From Chelydra serpentina (lineage: Eukaryota; Chordata; Testudines; Chelydridae), in assembly GCA_037349315.1 (NCBI GenBank), contig JBAIAC010000014.1:30543001-30607000 (forward strand): a stretch of DNA of 64,000 nucleotides, given 5' to 3'. This document shows, in pieces, positions 24,401 to 32,389 of this stretch; position 1 is the stretch's first letter, and every line of letters starts with the position of its first letter. The position numbers and the translations under genes were made by a program. The notes below the pieces were generated by a model, which did no database searches, had not been told where the DNA came from, and saw only the letters and a program-made list of their open reading frames with translations.

Positions 24401-27400
24401 TGGAACTTTGTGACTTGCTTTCCCCTGCCCTGAAGCGCCAGAATACCAAGATGAGATCAGTCCTCACAGTAGAGAAGCGAGTGGTGATAGCCCTGTGGAA
24501 GCTTGCAACTTCCAGACAGCTGACCGGTAGCCAGACAGCTACCGGTCAGTGGCGAATCAATTCGGAGTGGGCAAATCTACAGTGGGGGCTGTTGTGATGC
24601 AAGTAGCGAACGTGATCACCGAGCTGCTGCTACCAGGGGTTGTGACTCTGGGAAATGTGCAGGTCATAGTGGATGGCTTTGCAGCAATGGGGTTCCTGAA
24701 CTGTGGTGGGGCAATAGATGGAACCTATATTCCTATCTTGGCACCGGACCACCAAGCCAGCGAGTACATAAACCGAAAGGGTTACTTTTCAATAGTGCTG
24801 CAAGCACTGGTGGATCACAAGGGACGTTTCACCAACATCAACGTGGGATGGCCGGGAAAGGTACATGACGCTCGCATCTTCAGGAACTCTGGTCTGTTTC
24901 AGCTGCTGAAGCAAGGGACTTTCTTCCCAGACCAGAAAATAACTGTTGGGGATGTTGAGATGCCTATAGTTATCCTTGGGGACCCAGCCTACCCCTTAAT
25001 GCCATGGCTCATGAAGCCATACACAGGAAGCCTGGACAGTAGTCAGGACCCGTTCAACTATAGGCTGAGCAAGTGCAGAATGGTGGTGGAATGTGCATTT
25101 GGATGTTTAAAGGCGCGCTGGTGCAGTTTATTGACTAGGTTAGATCTCAGCAAAACCAATATTCCCATTGTTATTACTGCTTGCTGTGCGCTCCACAATA
25201 TCTGTGAGAGTAAGGGGGAGACGTTTATGGCGGAGTGGGAGGTTGAAGCAAATCACCTGGCTGCTGGTTATGCGCAGCCAGACACCAGGGTGATTAGAAG
25301 ACTACAGCAGGGCGCGTTGCGCATCAGGGAAGCTTTGAAAACCAGTTTCATGAATGGCCAGGATGCGGTGTGAAAATTCTGCTTTTTCCCCTTAATGAAA
25401 ACCCCCACCCCTTGGTTCACTCTACTTCCCTGTAAGCTAACCGCCCTCCCCTCTCCCCCCTCCCCCCGGTCACCACTTGCAGAGGCAATAAAGTCATTGT
25501 TGCTTAAAATTCATGCATTCTTTATTAATTCATCACACAAATAGGGGCATAACTGCAAAGGTCGCCCGGGATGGGTGGTGGAGGAAGGGAAGCACCAGGA
25601 TGGGTGGTGGAGGAGGGGATGAGGGAAGGACCAGGACACACTGCACTTTAAGACTTATTGAATGCCAGCCTTCTGCCGCTTGGACAGTTCTCTTGGTTTG
25701 AGTGGTTGGGTGCACGGAGGCCCCCCCCAACGCCTTATTGGGCGTCTTGGTGATGAGGTTATGGGACTCGGGGAGGAGGGCTGTTGGTTACACAGTGGCT
25801 GTAGCGGCGGTCTGGGCTCAGGCGGCCTTTCCTGAACCATACGCCTTTCCTCAGCCATAAGCCGGAGGATTTCCGTTTGATCCTCCAGTAGCCTCAGAAT
25901 TGCATCCTGCCTTCTCTCAGCATGCTGATGCCACCTACTCTCTTCAGCCCGCCGCTGTCTCTCTTCCTCCCGCCACCCATTGTCTTCAGCATGCCACCTG
26001 TCCTCGCAATCAAATTGTGCCTTTCTGGACTCCAGCAGTGTCTGTCTCCATGCATTCTGCTGGGACGTTTCAGTGTGGGAGAACTGCATGAGCTCTGAGG
26101 ACATATCGTCTCAATTCCTTTTTTTTTTACTTCTAATCTTCGCTAGCCTCTGGGACGGTGATGAAAGGGGGAGCGTTGAAAAATTTGCAGCTGCGGGAGG
26201 AAACAAACAGGAGAGGAGTATTTAAAAAGACACACATTAGAGAACAATGCTCCTAACATTACATAGCACATGTGCATTCGGTCCAAGGTCGCACTTTGCC
26301 TGTTATATTGAGGGTCTGCCGGTTTGGTGTGAGAGATCACACAAGCAAGGCCGGCCAGCGGGCAACAGAATTCGGCTTGCAGGCAGCCATGGTAAGCCAC
26401 AGTCTATTGGCTTCTTTAACTTTAATAACATGTGGGAATGGTTTCAAACAGCAACCCCCTCATTTGCCATAACAGACAGCTGTTGGGTTAGCCATTTAAC
26501 ATGGATTGGCAATTCAGAAGGGAGGGGCGGCAGTTTTTGGGTTAACGTGCAGCGCGAACCTAATCAAACCCCCCCCCACACACACATCCAAGATGATCGC
26601 TGTTCCACCTCCCCCCACCGCGTGAGTAACAGCGGGGAAGATTTCCGTTGACCCACAGGCAAACAGCCCAGCAGGGACGGACCCCTCTGAATGCCCCCTT
26701 AATAAAATTCCCCTGTTTCAACCAGGTGACCATGAATGATATCACTCTTCTGAGGATAACACAGAGAGATAAAGAACGGATGTTGCTTGAATGCCAGCAA
26801 ACACCGGGACCATACGCCACCATGCTTTGCAATGCAATGATTCCAGACTACTACTGGCCTGGCGTGGTAAAGTGTCTTACCACGGAGCACGGGATAAGGC
26901 TGCCCTCCCCAGAAACCTTTTGCAAAGGCTTTGGGAGTACATCCAGGAGAGCTTTCTGGAGATGTTCCTGGAGGGTTTCCGCTCCATCCCCGGACATGTT
27001 AACAGACTTTTCCAGTAGCTGTAGCTGTACTGGCCGCAAATTAATCATTAAACGCGCTTGCTTATAAAACATGTATTAATTTCACAGAGGTACACTCACC
27101 AGAGGTCCCTCCTCCGCCTTCAAGGTCCGGGAGCACGCCTTGGGTGAGTTCATGGGGTACTGGCTCCAGGGTGACAAACAGTTCCTGGCTGTCGGGGTAA
27201 AGGGCTTCTCCACTTCCTTGCTGTGTCTGTGTGCTATCTTCAGCATCATTATCATCATCTTCCTCTTCCTGAAAATGCTCCTCGCTCTTTTTTGATGCTC
27301 CACGTACGGAGTCATACCACATGGGTGGGTTAGTGCTGGCTGCACCCCCTAGAACGGCATGCAGATCATCACAGAAGCGGCATGTCTGGGGCTCTGACCC

Positions 27401-30400
27401 AGAGTGGCCGTCTGCATCTCTGGTTCTTTGGTAGGCTTGCCTGAGCTCCTTAATTTTAACGTGGCACTGTTGCGCGTCCCTGTTGTAGCCTCTGTCCTGC
27501 ATGCCCTTGGAGACTTTGGCATATGTATTGGCATTTCTTCTTTTGGACCATGGTTCTGCTAGCACGGATTCATCTCCCCATACAGTGATCAGATCGTGTA
27601 CCTCACGCTCGGTCCACGCTGGAGCTCGTCTTCGGTTCTGGGACTCCATCATGGTCTGTTGATGAGATCTGCACTCACCTGCAGCTCGCCACGCCGGCCA
27701 AACAGGAAATGCAATTCAGAAGTTCGCGGGGCTTTTCCTGTGTACCTGTGCAGAGCATTTGAGCTCAGACTGCTGTCCAGAGCGGTCAAATGGTGCACTG
27801 TGGGATAGATCCCGGAGGCCAGTACCGTCGCATTGCGTCCACACTAACCCTAATTCGACTCGGCAATATCGATTTTAGCGCTATTCCCCTCATGGGGGGT
27901 GGAGTGGAGAAATCGATTTTAGGAGCCCTAGAAGTCGATGTAAATGGCTTTGTCGTGTGGACGGGTGCACGGATCAATCGATATAACGCTAGTAAATTCG
28001 ACTGAAACTTGTAGTGTAGACCAGGGCCAACTCTCTCTGAGCTTTAAACAAGGAGTAAATCGATGTAACTATAAATTTAAAGTTGGTGGAAGACAAGAAT
28101 CAAGCCCACAAATCCTGTTACAATAGTAAGTGTGTTTGAAAAGGATCTTCTTCGGCTATCCCTCTGTGCGAGGATGTCTGCCCAGTGGGTTTATTGGTGA
28201 GTTTTTAAGTGGCTGAGGAGACCAATTCTTGCCTTGCAGATTTTCCCACAGAAGTGACAGGTGTAATCTTGTAAAAAAGAATGGAGATATGCCAATCTCC
28301 TAGAACTAGAAGGAACTTGAAAGGTCATCGAGTCCAGTCCCCTGCCTTCACTAGCAGGACCAAGTACTGTCCCCTGACAGATTTTTGCCCCAGATCCCTA
28401 AGTGGCCCCCTCAAGGATTGAACTCACAACCCTGGGTTTAGCAGGCCAATGCTCAAACCTACATAGTTGTTGGCTGAAGTGTTGTGCCCTTTCTTTCCTC
28501 CTCTGTCACTTCTCTGTCTCATGAGCACGTCGGTTCTCCTCAAAGTGAGCTGTGGCTTGGTGTATGGTGTGGTGCCACTGTGTTCTGTTCCGTGCCAAGT
28601 TCTCCCAGTTTGTTGGGTTGATGCCTCTCTTTTTAAGATGTACTTTCAGTATGTCTTTGAAATGCTTCCGCTGCCCTCTGCGAGCCTTCTTCCATGACTT
28701 AACTGAGAGAAGAATACTTGCTTCGGGAGGCGAGTGTCAGGCACAGGTACGTACACAGTGGCCTACTCAGCAAAGATGGTATTTCATGACCTGTGGTTCT
28801 ATACTGCTGATGTTGGGCTGCAGAGAGAACGCTGATGTTAGTGTGTTGGTCTTCCCAGCTGATCCTGAGAATCCTCCTGAGGCAGCGCTGCTGGAACCAC
28901 TTCAGCTGCTTGAGATGTCATCTGTAGGTTACCCAGGTCTCACACCCATAGAAAAGGGTGGGGTTGATAACTGCCTTGTGAACCAAGATCTTGGTACCTG
29001 TTTGTAGATTTCTATCACTGAAGACTCGAGTAGTCTTCCAAAAGATGTGCTGGCACAGCAGATCCTGTATTCAATTTCTGTGTCAATGCTGGCTGTTTGG
29101 GAGACGTGGCTGCCAAGGTACGGAAAATATTCCACATTTTCCAGGGGTTCTCTGCTAATGGTGATTTGTGGAGTTCTAAGAGTAGTTTGTGCAGGTGAGG
29201 GCTGGTAGAGTACCTTTTGGTTTTCTCGATGTTGAGAGAAAGACCCTGGCTGTGATAGACATCTGCAAAAAGATTTAGGGACAAGAATCAAGCCCACAAA
29301 CCCTGTTACAATAATATCTGTGTTTGAAAAGGATATGTAGGTAGTAGAATGCCTTTTTCACAGTAGAGCTTCTATTTTAAGAGAACACAAAAAGCCTCAA
29401 AAGGCCTGTAGGTACCCAACTCCATATAATAGCTACTTGTGACATGGTGTTACATGTATGTTTCACTTGTATAATTCATCTAATCTCTTTTTTGATTGTC
29501 TGCTTTGAAAATTCAATTACCAATCCGGTCCATTGGTACCTGTTAAAAAGCTTTTAACAATTTGCAAATTGTATGTATAAATGCATGTCAGGGGTTCCCT
29601 CCCAACTCTGGGGTACAGATGTGGGGACCCGCATGAAAGACCCCCTAAATTTATATTCCACCAGCTTAGGTTAAAACTTCCCCAAGGCACAAATTCCTTT
29701 CCTGGTCCTTGGACGGTATTGCTGCCACCACCAAGTGATTTAAACAAACATTTAGGGAGGGGCCACTTGGAGCCCTGTCTCCCCCCAAATATCCCCCCAA
29801 GCCTCTTCACCCCCTTTCCTGGGGAGGCTTGAGAATAATATACTAACCAATTGGTTACAAAGTGAGCACAGATCAAACCTTGATTTTTAGGACACTGAAA
29901 ATCAATCAGGTTCTTAAAAGAAGAATTTTATTTTTAAAAAAGTAAAAGAATCACGCCTGCAAAATCAGGATGGAGGGTAACTTTACAGGGTAATAAAAAG
30001 ATTTAAAACACAGAGGATTTCCCTCTAGGCTCAACTTCAAAGTTACAAAAACAGGAATAAACCTCCCTCTTAGCATAGGGAAAATTCACAAGCTAAAACA
30101 AAAGATAATCTAACGCCTTTCCTTGCTTTACTTACAATTTTTGTACACTTAGATGCTCGTTTCAGGTATGTTTCTAGGAGATGTGTTTTTCCTGCCCTGG
30201 TCTCTCTCTCTCCTAGAGAGAACCACACAAAGAGCACCAACAACCCCCCGCCCCCCAGATTTGAAAGTATCTTCTTTCCCCATTGGTCCTTCTGGTCAGG
30301 TGCCAACTAGGTTAATTGAACTGATTAACCCCTTACAGATAAGTGATTCTATACCTCTTACCAGGAGGGATTTTATATTAATACCTATATAAAGGTTGTT

Positions 30401-30664
30401 ACCCTTCCCTTTATATTTATGACTGCATTTTATTACAGTATCTTATTTTTTTCAGTTCTCTGTTTTAAGTCATTATTTGTTGTTACAGAGCTTGAATGGA
30501 AGTTAGCGCAAGTTGGAGCAATAAAAACTGACTTAGAAGAAAGCCCCAAACAAAACATTATGGATATGATGATGTCTTCAGTTAGAAGTGCTTCTATTCA
30601 TGATACCAACAGTGCTAGTAGGGACAATGATGAGACCAAATGTTACTCAGATAGGAATTTTTAA
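9333..30664 (+). CDS. PDCL2: Phosducin-like protein 2 (coding exons 2-6; start exon not in view)
   Basis: PDCL2 is a thioredoxin-fold protein of the phosducin family. Family members act with the cytosolic chaperonin CCT in folding actin and tubulin, and mammalian PDCL2 is largely testis-restricted. Exons are 9333-9453, 11072-11162, 13357-13500, 18599-18807 and 30489-30664. Together they give 246 residues with no stop, close to the roughly 241 expected, and splice phases are compatible (0, 1, 0+2, 2, 1). Order of domains: an acidic N-terminal helical region ([16 protein letters not shown]), the phosducin motif YGELREISG in exon 4, the thioredoxin-like domain across exons 4-5 ([27 protein letters not shown]), and an acidic tail. 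The first exon (start codon plus about one codon) was not found. The introns hold many transposons; intron 2 has a GC donor. Orthology is secure from near-continuous similarity. Confidence 0.95.
9454..11071. other. PDCL2 intron 2 (GC-AG type)
   Basis: Begins GCAAGT and ends TTTTAG. No coding content was seen. 10500-10790 has mixed composition that may be an old decayed repeat I could not identify. Confidence 0.7.
11072..11162 (+). CDS. PDCL2: PDCL2 exon 3
   Basis: Acceptor TTTTAG at 11066-11071, donor AG|GTACAG. The exon encodes [20 protein letters not shown], then DDMKALEMY and the first two bases of an arginine codon. This is the acidic linker helix conserved in PDCL2 and PDCL3. Confidence 0.94.
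11163..13356. other. PDCL2 intron 3
   Basis: AT-rich intron with one candidate solo LTR at 11973-12339; otherwise nothing recognised. Confidence 0.7.
11973..12339. repeat. Candidate solo LTR in PDCL2 intron 3
   Basis: Begins TGTCACGAGG and ends CTGCAACA. The flanks are TGACAT (11967-11972) and TGACAC (12340-12345), a 5-6 bp duplication with one change. Length and TG...CA ends fit an LTR, but I see no convincing TATA box or polyadenylation signal, so orientation is unknown. Confidence 0.45.
13357..13500 (+). CDS. PDCL2: PDCL2 exon 4
   Basis: Acceptor AAATAG at 13351-13356, donor AG|GTAATG. The exon encodes [20 protein letters not shown], then [11 protein letters not shown] and [10 protein letters not shown]. 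The YGELREISG block is the hallmark of the phosducin-like family and leads into the thioredoxin-like domain. Confidence 0.95.
13841..14146 (+). mobile_element. PIF/Harbinger MITE (turtle-type, copy 1)
   Basis: The ends are AGAGTATGTCTATACTACCC and GAGTGTAGACCAGGC, with CTA on both sides (13838-13840 and 14147-14149), the 3-bp duplication expected of Harbinger. Inner palindromic blocks include a GATCGAT pair and the mirror ACTTCAGCTAC...GTAGCTGAAGT. Close relatives occur at 31596, 47189 and, reversed, 50030. Confidence 0.85.
14240..14322. mobile_element. Short deleted Harbinger MITE
   Basis: AGGTACGTCGACTT at the left and TGTAGTG-like TAGTGTAGACATAGCCT at the right bracket the CTACGTTATTCACGTAG palindrome shared with the longer MITEs. 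This is an internally deleted copy about 83 bp long. The flanking trinucleotides (CTA and CTC) agree in two of three bases. Confidence 0.6.
14399..15870 (+). pseudogene. DIRS gag-like region (disrupted)
   Basis: Proline- and serine-rich frames (14399-14737, 14765-15025, 15077-15433) are separated by stops. They end in the motif [20 protein letters not shown] near 15720-15780, which is typical of the C-terminal part of DIRS gag. No intact frame spans the region, so this is a relic. Confidence 0.6.
15775..16930 (+). pseudogene. DIRS reverse transcriptase and RNase H (inactive)
   Basis: In 15775-15984 the catalytic loop reads YLFDCLFK where the family has YLDDWL, so one catalytic aspartate is lost; [12 protein letters not shown] follows. 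At 16290-16460 the RNase H block reads [12 protein letters not shown], where TDAS is usual, then [10 protein letters not shown]. At 16461-16500 MTDN...YYINR is followed by a TAA stop. Further blocks ([26 protein letters not shown]) lie in different frames. Damaged active-site residues plus stops make it non-functional. Confidence 0.75.
17040..17800 (+). pseudogene. DIRS tyrosine recombinase (inactive)
   Basis: Frames across 17030-17760 match the DIRS recombinase: [36 protein letters not shown] at 17288, then [10 protein letters not shown] and [10 protein letters not shown]. The arginine codon expected right after ITSA is TGA, a likely CGA-to-TGA change at a CpG, just ahead of RVGEIS. That arginine region is part of the catalytic core, so the copy is dead. 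Confidence 0.7.
18063..18598. other. PDCL2 intron 4 (3' end)
   Basis: AT-rich intronic sequence. It ends with TTTTTTAG before exon 5. Confidence 0.7.
18599..18807 (+). CDS. PDCL2: PDCL2 exon 5
   Basis: Acceptor TTTTTTAG ending at 18598, donor G|GTAATA. The exon encodes the main thioredoxin-like segment: [49 protein letters not shown] and [14 protein letters not shown]. No thioredoxin CXXC pair is present, as expected for this family. Confidence 0.95.
18808..19369. other. PDCL2 intron 5, start
   Basis: No repeat or coding feature recognised in this part of the 11.7-kb intron. Confidence 0.6.
19370..19525 (+). mobile_element. MIR (CORE-SINE) fragment
   Basis: Contains the conserved MIR order: ATCCTCACAACA, GAGGTAAG, CTCCATTTTGGA, GACTGAGGCACAGAAAG and CTTGCCCAAGGTCACA. 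MIR copies are ancient and shared by amniotes, so this one is probably inherited. Confidence 0.85.
20206..21321. mobile_element. Inverted-repeat element of unknown class with G-rich core
   Basis: Left end ATTCCTGCGGGAATTCTGA and right end TCAGAATTCCCCCAGGAGT form imperfect terminal inverted repeats. Inner subterminal motifs (AAATTCTGC; ATCTGCGGG) recur. The middle (20450-20850) is a degenerate G-rich array of GGGGATCCAGGTGTGG-like words, which opens spurious long frames on the other strand. No clear target duplication or transposase, so superfamily unassigned. Confidence 0.55.
21635..21757. mobile_element. Fragment of a hAT-type MITE
   Basis: The stretch ending GTTGCCGACCCTTG, with TGTGCCACCTTTGGCA before it, resembles the right end of a common GC-rich hAT MITE whose ends read CAGGGGTCGGCAAC. 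The left end is not visible and no duplication was found. Confidence 0.5.
21758..22890. other. PDCL2 intron 5 sequence, nothing recognised
   Basis: No conserved exon, RNA gene or named repeat could be supported here. Confidence 0.5.
23381..23460 (+). repeat. tRNA-derived SINE head inside the Harbinger element (copy 1)
   Basis: GATAGCTCAGCGGTCTGAG fits a polymerase III A box and GAGTTCAGTCC a B box about 35 bases later, the layout of the head of the turtle tRNA SINE found in reverse at 28281-28459. It is not a functional tRNA: no clean cloverleaf forms and it matches the SINE consensus instead. Confidence 0.65.
23722..23802 (+). repeat. tRNA-derived SINE head inside the Harbinger element (copy 2)
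   Basis: Same structure as the copy at 23381: GCTAGCTCAGCGGTCTGAGC as A box, GCCTGCTAAACCCGG, and AAGTTCAATCC as B box. The two heads are about 342 bases apart inside the element. Confidence 0.65.
24064..25373 (+). pseudogene. PIF/Harbinger DDE transposase, HARBI1-like (disrupted)
   Basis: From ATG at 24064 the frame reads [20 protein letters not shown], is stopped by TAG at 24127 and by TGA at 24292, then continues with the helix-turn-helix-type region ([13 protein letters not shown]). A net 20-base insertion at 24511-24530, a near copy of the following bases, shifts the frame. From 24531 to 25373 the catalytic domain is open and complete: first D in GGAIDGTYI, second in [11 protein letters not shown], glutamate in [14 protein letters not shown], ending at TGA. 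The transposase family cuts at 3-bp targets. The core is intact, but the protein cannot be made whole. Confidence 0.9.
25655..27652 (-). pseudogene. Harbinger Myb/SANT-like DNA-binding gene, two exons, one stop
   Basis: Exon 1 (27652-27100) starts [20 protein letters not shown] and carries a Myb/SANT-like trihelix (W in APAWTE, then LITVWGD and [29 protein letters not shown]). It ends in an acidic region at donor G|GTGAGT. Exon 2 begins at 26190 after a CAG acceptor and keeps phase, reading [14 protein letters not shown], then a TGA where the family has arginine, followed by DDMSSELMQ and a charged coiled-coil rich in E, R and W to the stop at 25655. One stop breaks an otherwise complete gene. 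Database entries for such copies are often called zinc finger and SCAN domain 29-like. Confidence 0.85.
28092..28146 (+). repeat. Left copy of a 55-bp direct repeat flanking a LINE insertion
   Basis: Begins GACAAGAATCAAGCCCACAA and ends TTTGAAAAGGAT. It matches 29280-29334 at about 51 of 55 positions. The LINE and SINE sequence lies exactly between the two copies, so this is best read as an unusually long target-site duplication. Confidence 0.85.
28147..29279 (-). mobile_element. 5'-truncated LINE: reverse transcriptase C-terminal part and C2H2 finger
   Basis: Read on the minus strand from 29279, frames give LSLNIEKTK, then [20 protein letters not shown] and [13 protein letters not shown], a reverse-transcriptase C-terminal region seen in several non-LTR clades. 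At the far end, 28259-28194, comes [20 protein letters not shown] followed by H, a C-x2-C-x12-H-x3-H zinc finger directly before TAA at 28193-28191. Frameshifts and stops interrupt it and a SINE is inserted at 28281-28459. I cannot assign the clade with confidence. The 3' end at 28147 abuts the 55-bp duplication. Confidence 0.75.
28281..28459 (-). mobile_element. tRNA-derived SINE with CR1-like tail (cryptodiran turtle type)
   Basis: On the minus strand: GGTTTGAGCATTGGCCTGCT, then AACCCAGGGTTGTGAGTTCA with the B box, TTGAGGGGGCC, CAGGGGACAGTACTTGGTCC, then a CR1-like segment (GACTCGATGACCTTTCAAG, TTCCTTCTAGTTCTAGGAGA). The first bases of the tRNA head are missing. This SINE family is known from hidden-necked turtles, the best clue to the host. 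It sits inside the LINE fragment and is therefore younger. Confidence 0.85.
29280..29334 (+). repeat. Right copy of the 55-bp direct repeat
   Basis: Partner of 28092-28146, differing at about four positions. It starts directly at the 5' edge of the minus-strand LINE fragment. Confidence 0.85.
29586..30423 (-). repeat. Solo LTR, reverse orientation, same family as 49509-50599
   Basis: The left end TGTCAGGGGTTCCCTCCC mirrors the right end of the LTR at 50599, and the right end CCCTTTATATTTATGAC mirrors its left end. Shared inner blocks include TGCGGGTCCCCACAT and ACCAATTGGTTA (read in opposite directions). TGCA on each side may be what remains of the target duplication. It lies in PDCL2 intron 5 just before exon 6, antisense to the gene. 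Confidence 0.8.
30489..30664 (+). CDS. PDCL2: PDCL2 exon 6 (last coding exon)
   Basis: Acceptor TTACAG ending at 30488. Encodes [20 protein letters not shown], then [20 protein letters not shown], an acidic tail with DNDETK, and a further CYSDRNF before TAA at 30662-30664. The tail extends seven residues past the point where I recall the human protein ending. No canonical AATAAA was found close downstream, so the 3' end of the transcript is unknown. Confidence 0.94.
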
Positions 30665-31479
30665 TGCTAGTACTCTGCACTGTTGTTTTTATGTTTGGTC
30701 AACGTATGTATGTTTATTACTGGTTTCATAAATCTGAAGCAATGCAGAGATTTGTTTTATATTTATACTTGCAGTTTAAACTTCTAGAAAATAATTAATA
30801 TACTGTCTAAAGGCCAAATTCTACCCTTGGATATAGACACATGGCTCATATTGAAGTGGAAGGGCCTTGATTCTCCACTTCATCTAAGTTCCACTCAACT
30901 GCAATGGAGAGGTGGGGTCAGAGGGAGCTAACTGTTGCTTTCTGATTCAGGGCTGCCCGGCATCAGTGCAAGTTGGGATGCACAGGGGTAATACTAACTA
31001 ATGTCCCTGGTTAACAATTGAGTGTAGCTGAACTCCACTCTGCTAAACCTCTTCCCCATTTCTCCCATCAAGAATCTGGCCCAAAGAATATTATAGGCAC
31101 GCCCATCCAGGAGCAGGATTTAGCCGTTAATCTGTTGAATAATGCAGTTTTTTAGTACCTGAGAACTGCATTTAGTAATCTTCTCCAGTGTCAAGGATAA
31201 TTCTCCAATTGTTTCGAATACTGACAGTCTACGTTTTAGTCTACGTTTTCTTGAAGAGAAACTGATGCTTACTTCAGAGTAGTGCAGTACAGTCATTGAT
31301 GAACAAAGCCCAAAGTTATGGACATAAATGAGGGCAAACATGTCCTAATTCAGTATTATTATTTATTTGGCTATTTATTCAAATAATATAATAATGTACT
31401 TTCATCAGGCTGTCCTCATATCCCCAACTGAAAAAGTCTCAATGCGCTAATGAAGGCTTCCCTATATAGAGTCTACTCA
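30665..31479. other. PDCL2 3' UTR and downstream sequence
   Basis: Contains the 3' untranslated region of unknown length. The stretch at about 30810-31085 (GGCCAAATTCTACCC start, AATCTGGCCC end) has inverted ends and is probably a very old interspersed repeat. Confidence 0.5.
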
Positions 31480-31990
31480 GGGTATATCTACACTTAAAAT
31501 GTTGGATTGGTGCAGGTTCACCAACGCAGCTGTGCTGCTGAAGAGCTTTAATGAAGATGCTCTAAGATGACAGGAGAGCACTCTCCTGTTGTCTAAGGGT
31601 ACGTCTATACTACCCGCCAAATCGGCAGGTAGTAATCGATCTATTGGGGATCGATTTATCGCGTCTTATCTAGACGCGATAAATCGATCCCTAGAAGCGC
31701 TCCCTGTCAACTCCGGAACTCCTGCTCAGCGAGAGGAGGAAGCGGAGTCGACGGGGGAGCGAGCCTGCGCCGCGTGGACCCAATGTAAGTAAAATTACTT
31801 TCGATCTAGGAAACATCAACTTCAGCTACGCTATTCTCGTAGCTGAAGTTGCGTATCCTAGATCGATCCCCCCCCACCACCTGTGTAGACCAGCCCTTAG
31901 TTAATTCACCTCCCTGAGAGGTGGGATCGGTCGGTATAACTACGTCACTCCGGGATGTGGACCAATATAGGTCTGTAGGTTAACCTAAGG
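31480..31990. mobile_element. Older Harbinger-type MITE, split by a younger one
   Basis: The left part 31480-31592 (GGGTATATCTACACTTAAAATG, typed in part) and the right part 31900-31990 (CACCTCCCTGAGAGGTGGGA, CGGTATAACTACGTCACTCC) belong to one MITE family; the younger MITE at 31596-31896 sits between them. Outer ends are approximate. Confidence 0.6.
31596..31896 (+). mobile_element. PIF/Harbinger MITE (copy 2, nested)
   Basis: AGGGTACGTCTATACTACCC at the left and TGTGTAGACCAGCCC at the right, with CTA and TTA at the two edges. The inner GATCGATTTATCGCGTC and its mirror GACGCGATAAATCGATC form a long stem. Closely related to copies at 13841, 47189 and 50030. Confidence 0.85.
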
Positions 31991-32389
31991 TGGTTCATGG
32001 ACTATATATGCAAAAATATCCAGCATTCAGTTCACACTCAGCACATGTATGATTGTACAGCTATATGACTGAGCAAAAACATAACAGGGTGGCCAGCTTC
32101 CTACTGGCCATTTCCTAAAGAGTAATAGATTCATGAATCCATTAATATTTTTGCTCATAGTAATCTAAACAATTTTATATTGGGTCTGCTCATACATTCC
32201 ATGCACTGCAGCTCATAGTACTTTAAATGCAAGCAACTAAGAACTGTCCATTGGCACCTGGAGTATTACTGCCTTATCTCATGCACTCCAGGGTGTTTTG
32301 GACATTTTTTTGTTGGGATTCAAGATGAATCTCAAAGACTTACTATTTCTTTCCTTTAAGCCAAATTTCCTTACATCAGTGATCTAGAT

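Larger units (their letters stand above)
22891..28034 (+). mobile_element. PIF/Harbinger transposon with both genes (decayed)
   Basis: The ends share GTCGAATTTA plus GTCGAT/ATCGAT words in inverted order (about 22905-22990 and 27840-28034) and the usual GTAGAC/GTCTAC terminal motif. Between them lie the DDE transposase on the + strand (24064-25373) and its Myb/SANT-like partner gene on the minus strand (27652-25655), which point toward each other. This two-gene layout is the known architecture of autonomous PIF/Harbinger elements, in which the Myb-like protein helps the transposase enter the nucleus and bind DNA. Both genes carry disabling changes. The element lies in PDCL2 intron 5. Outer limits are good to a few tens of bases. 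Confidence 0.85.
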
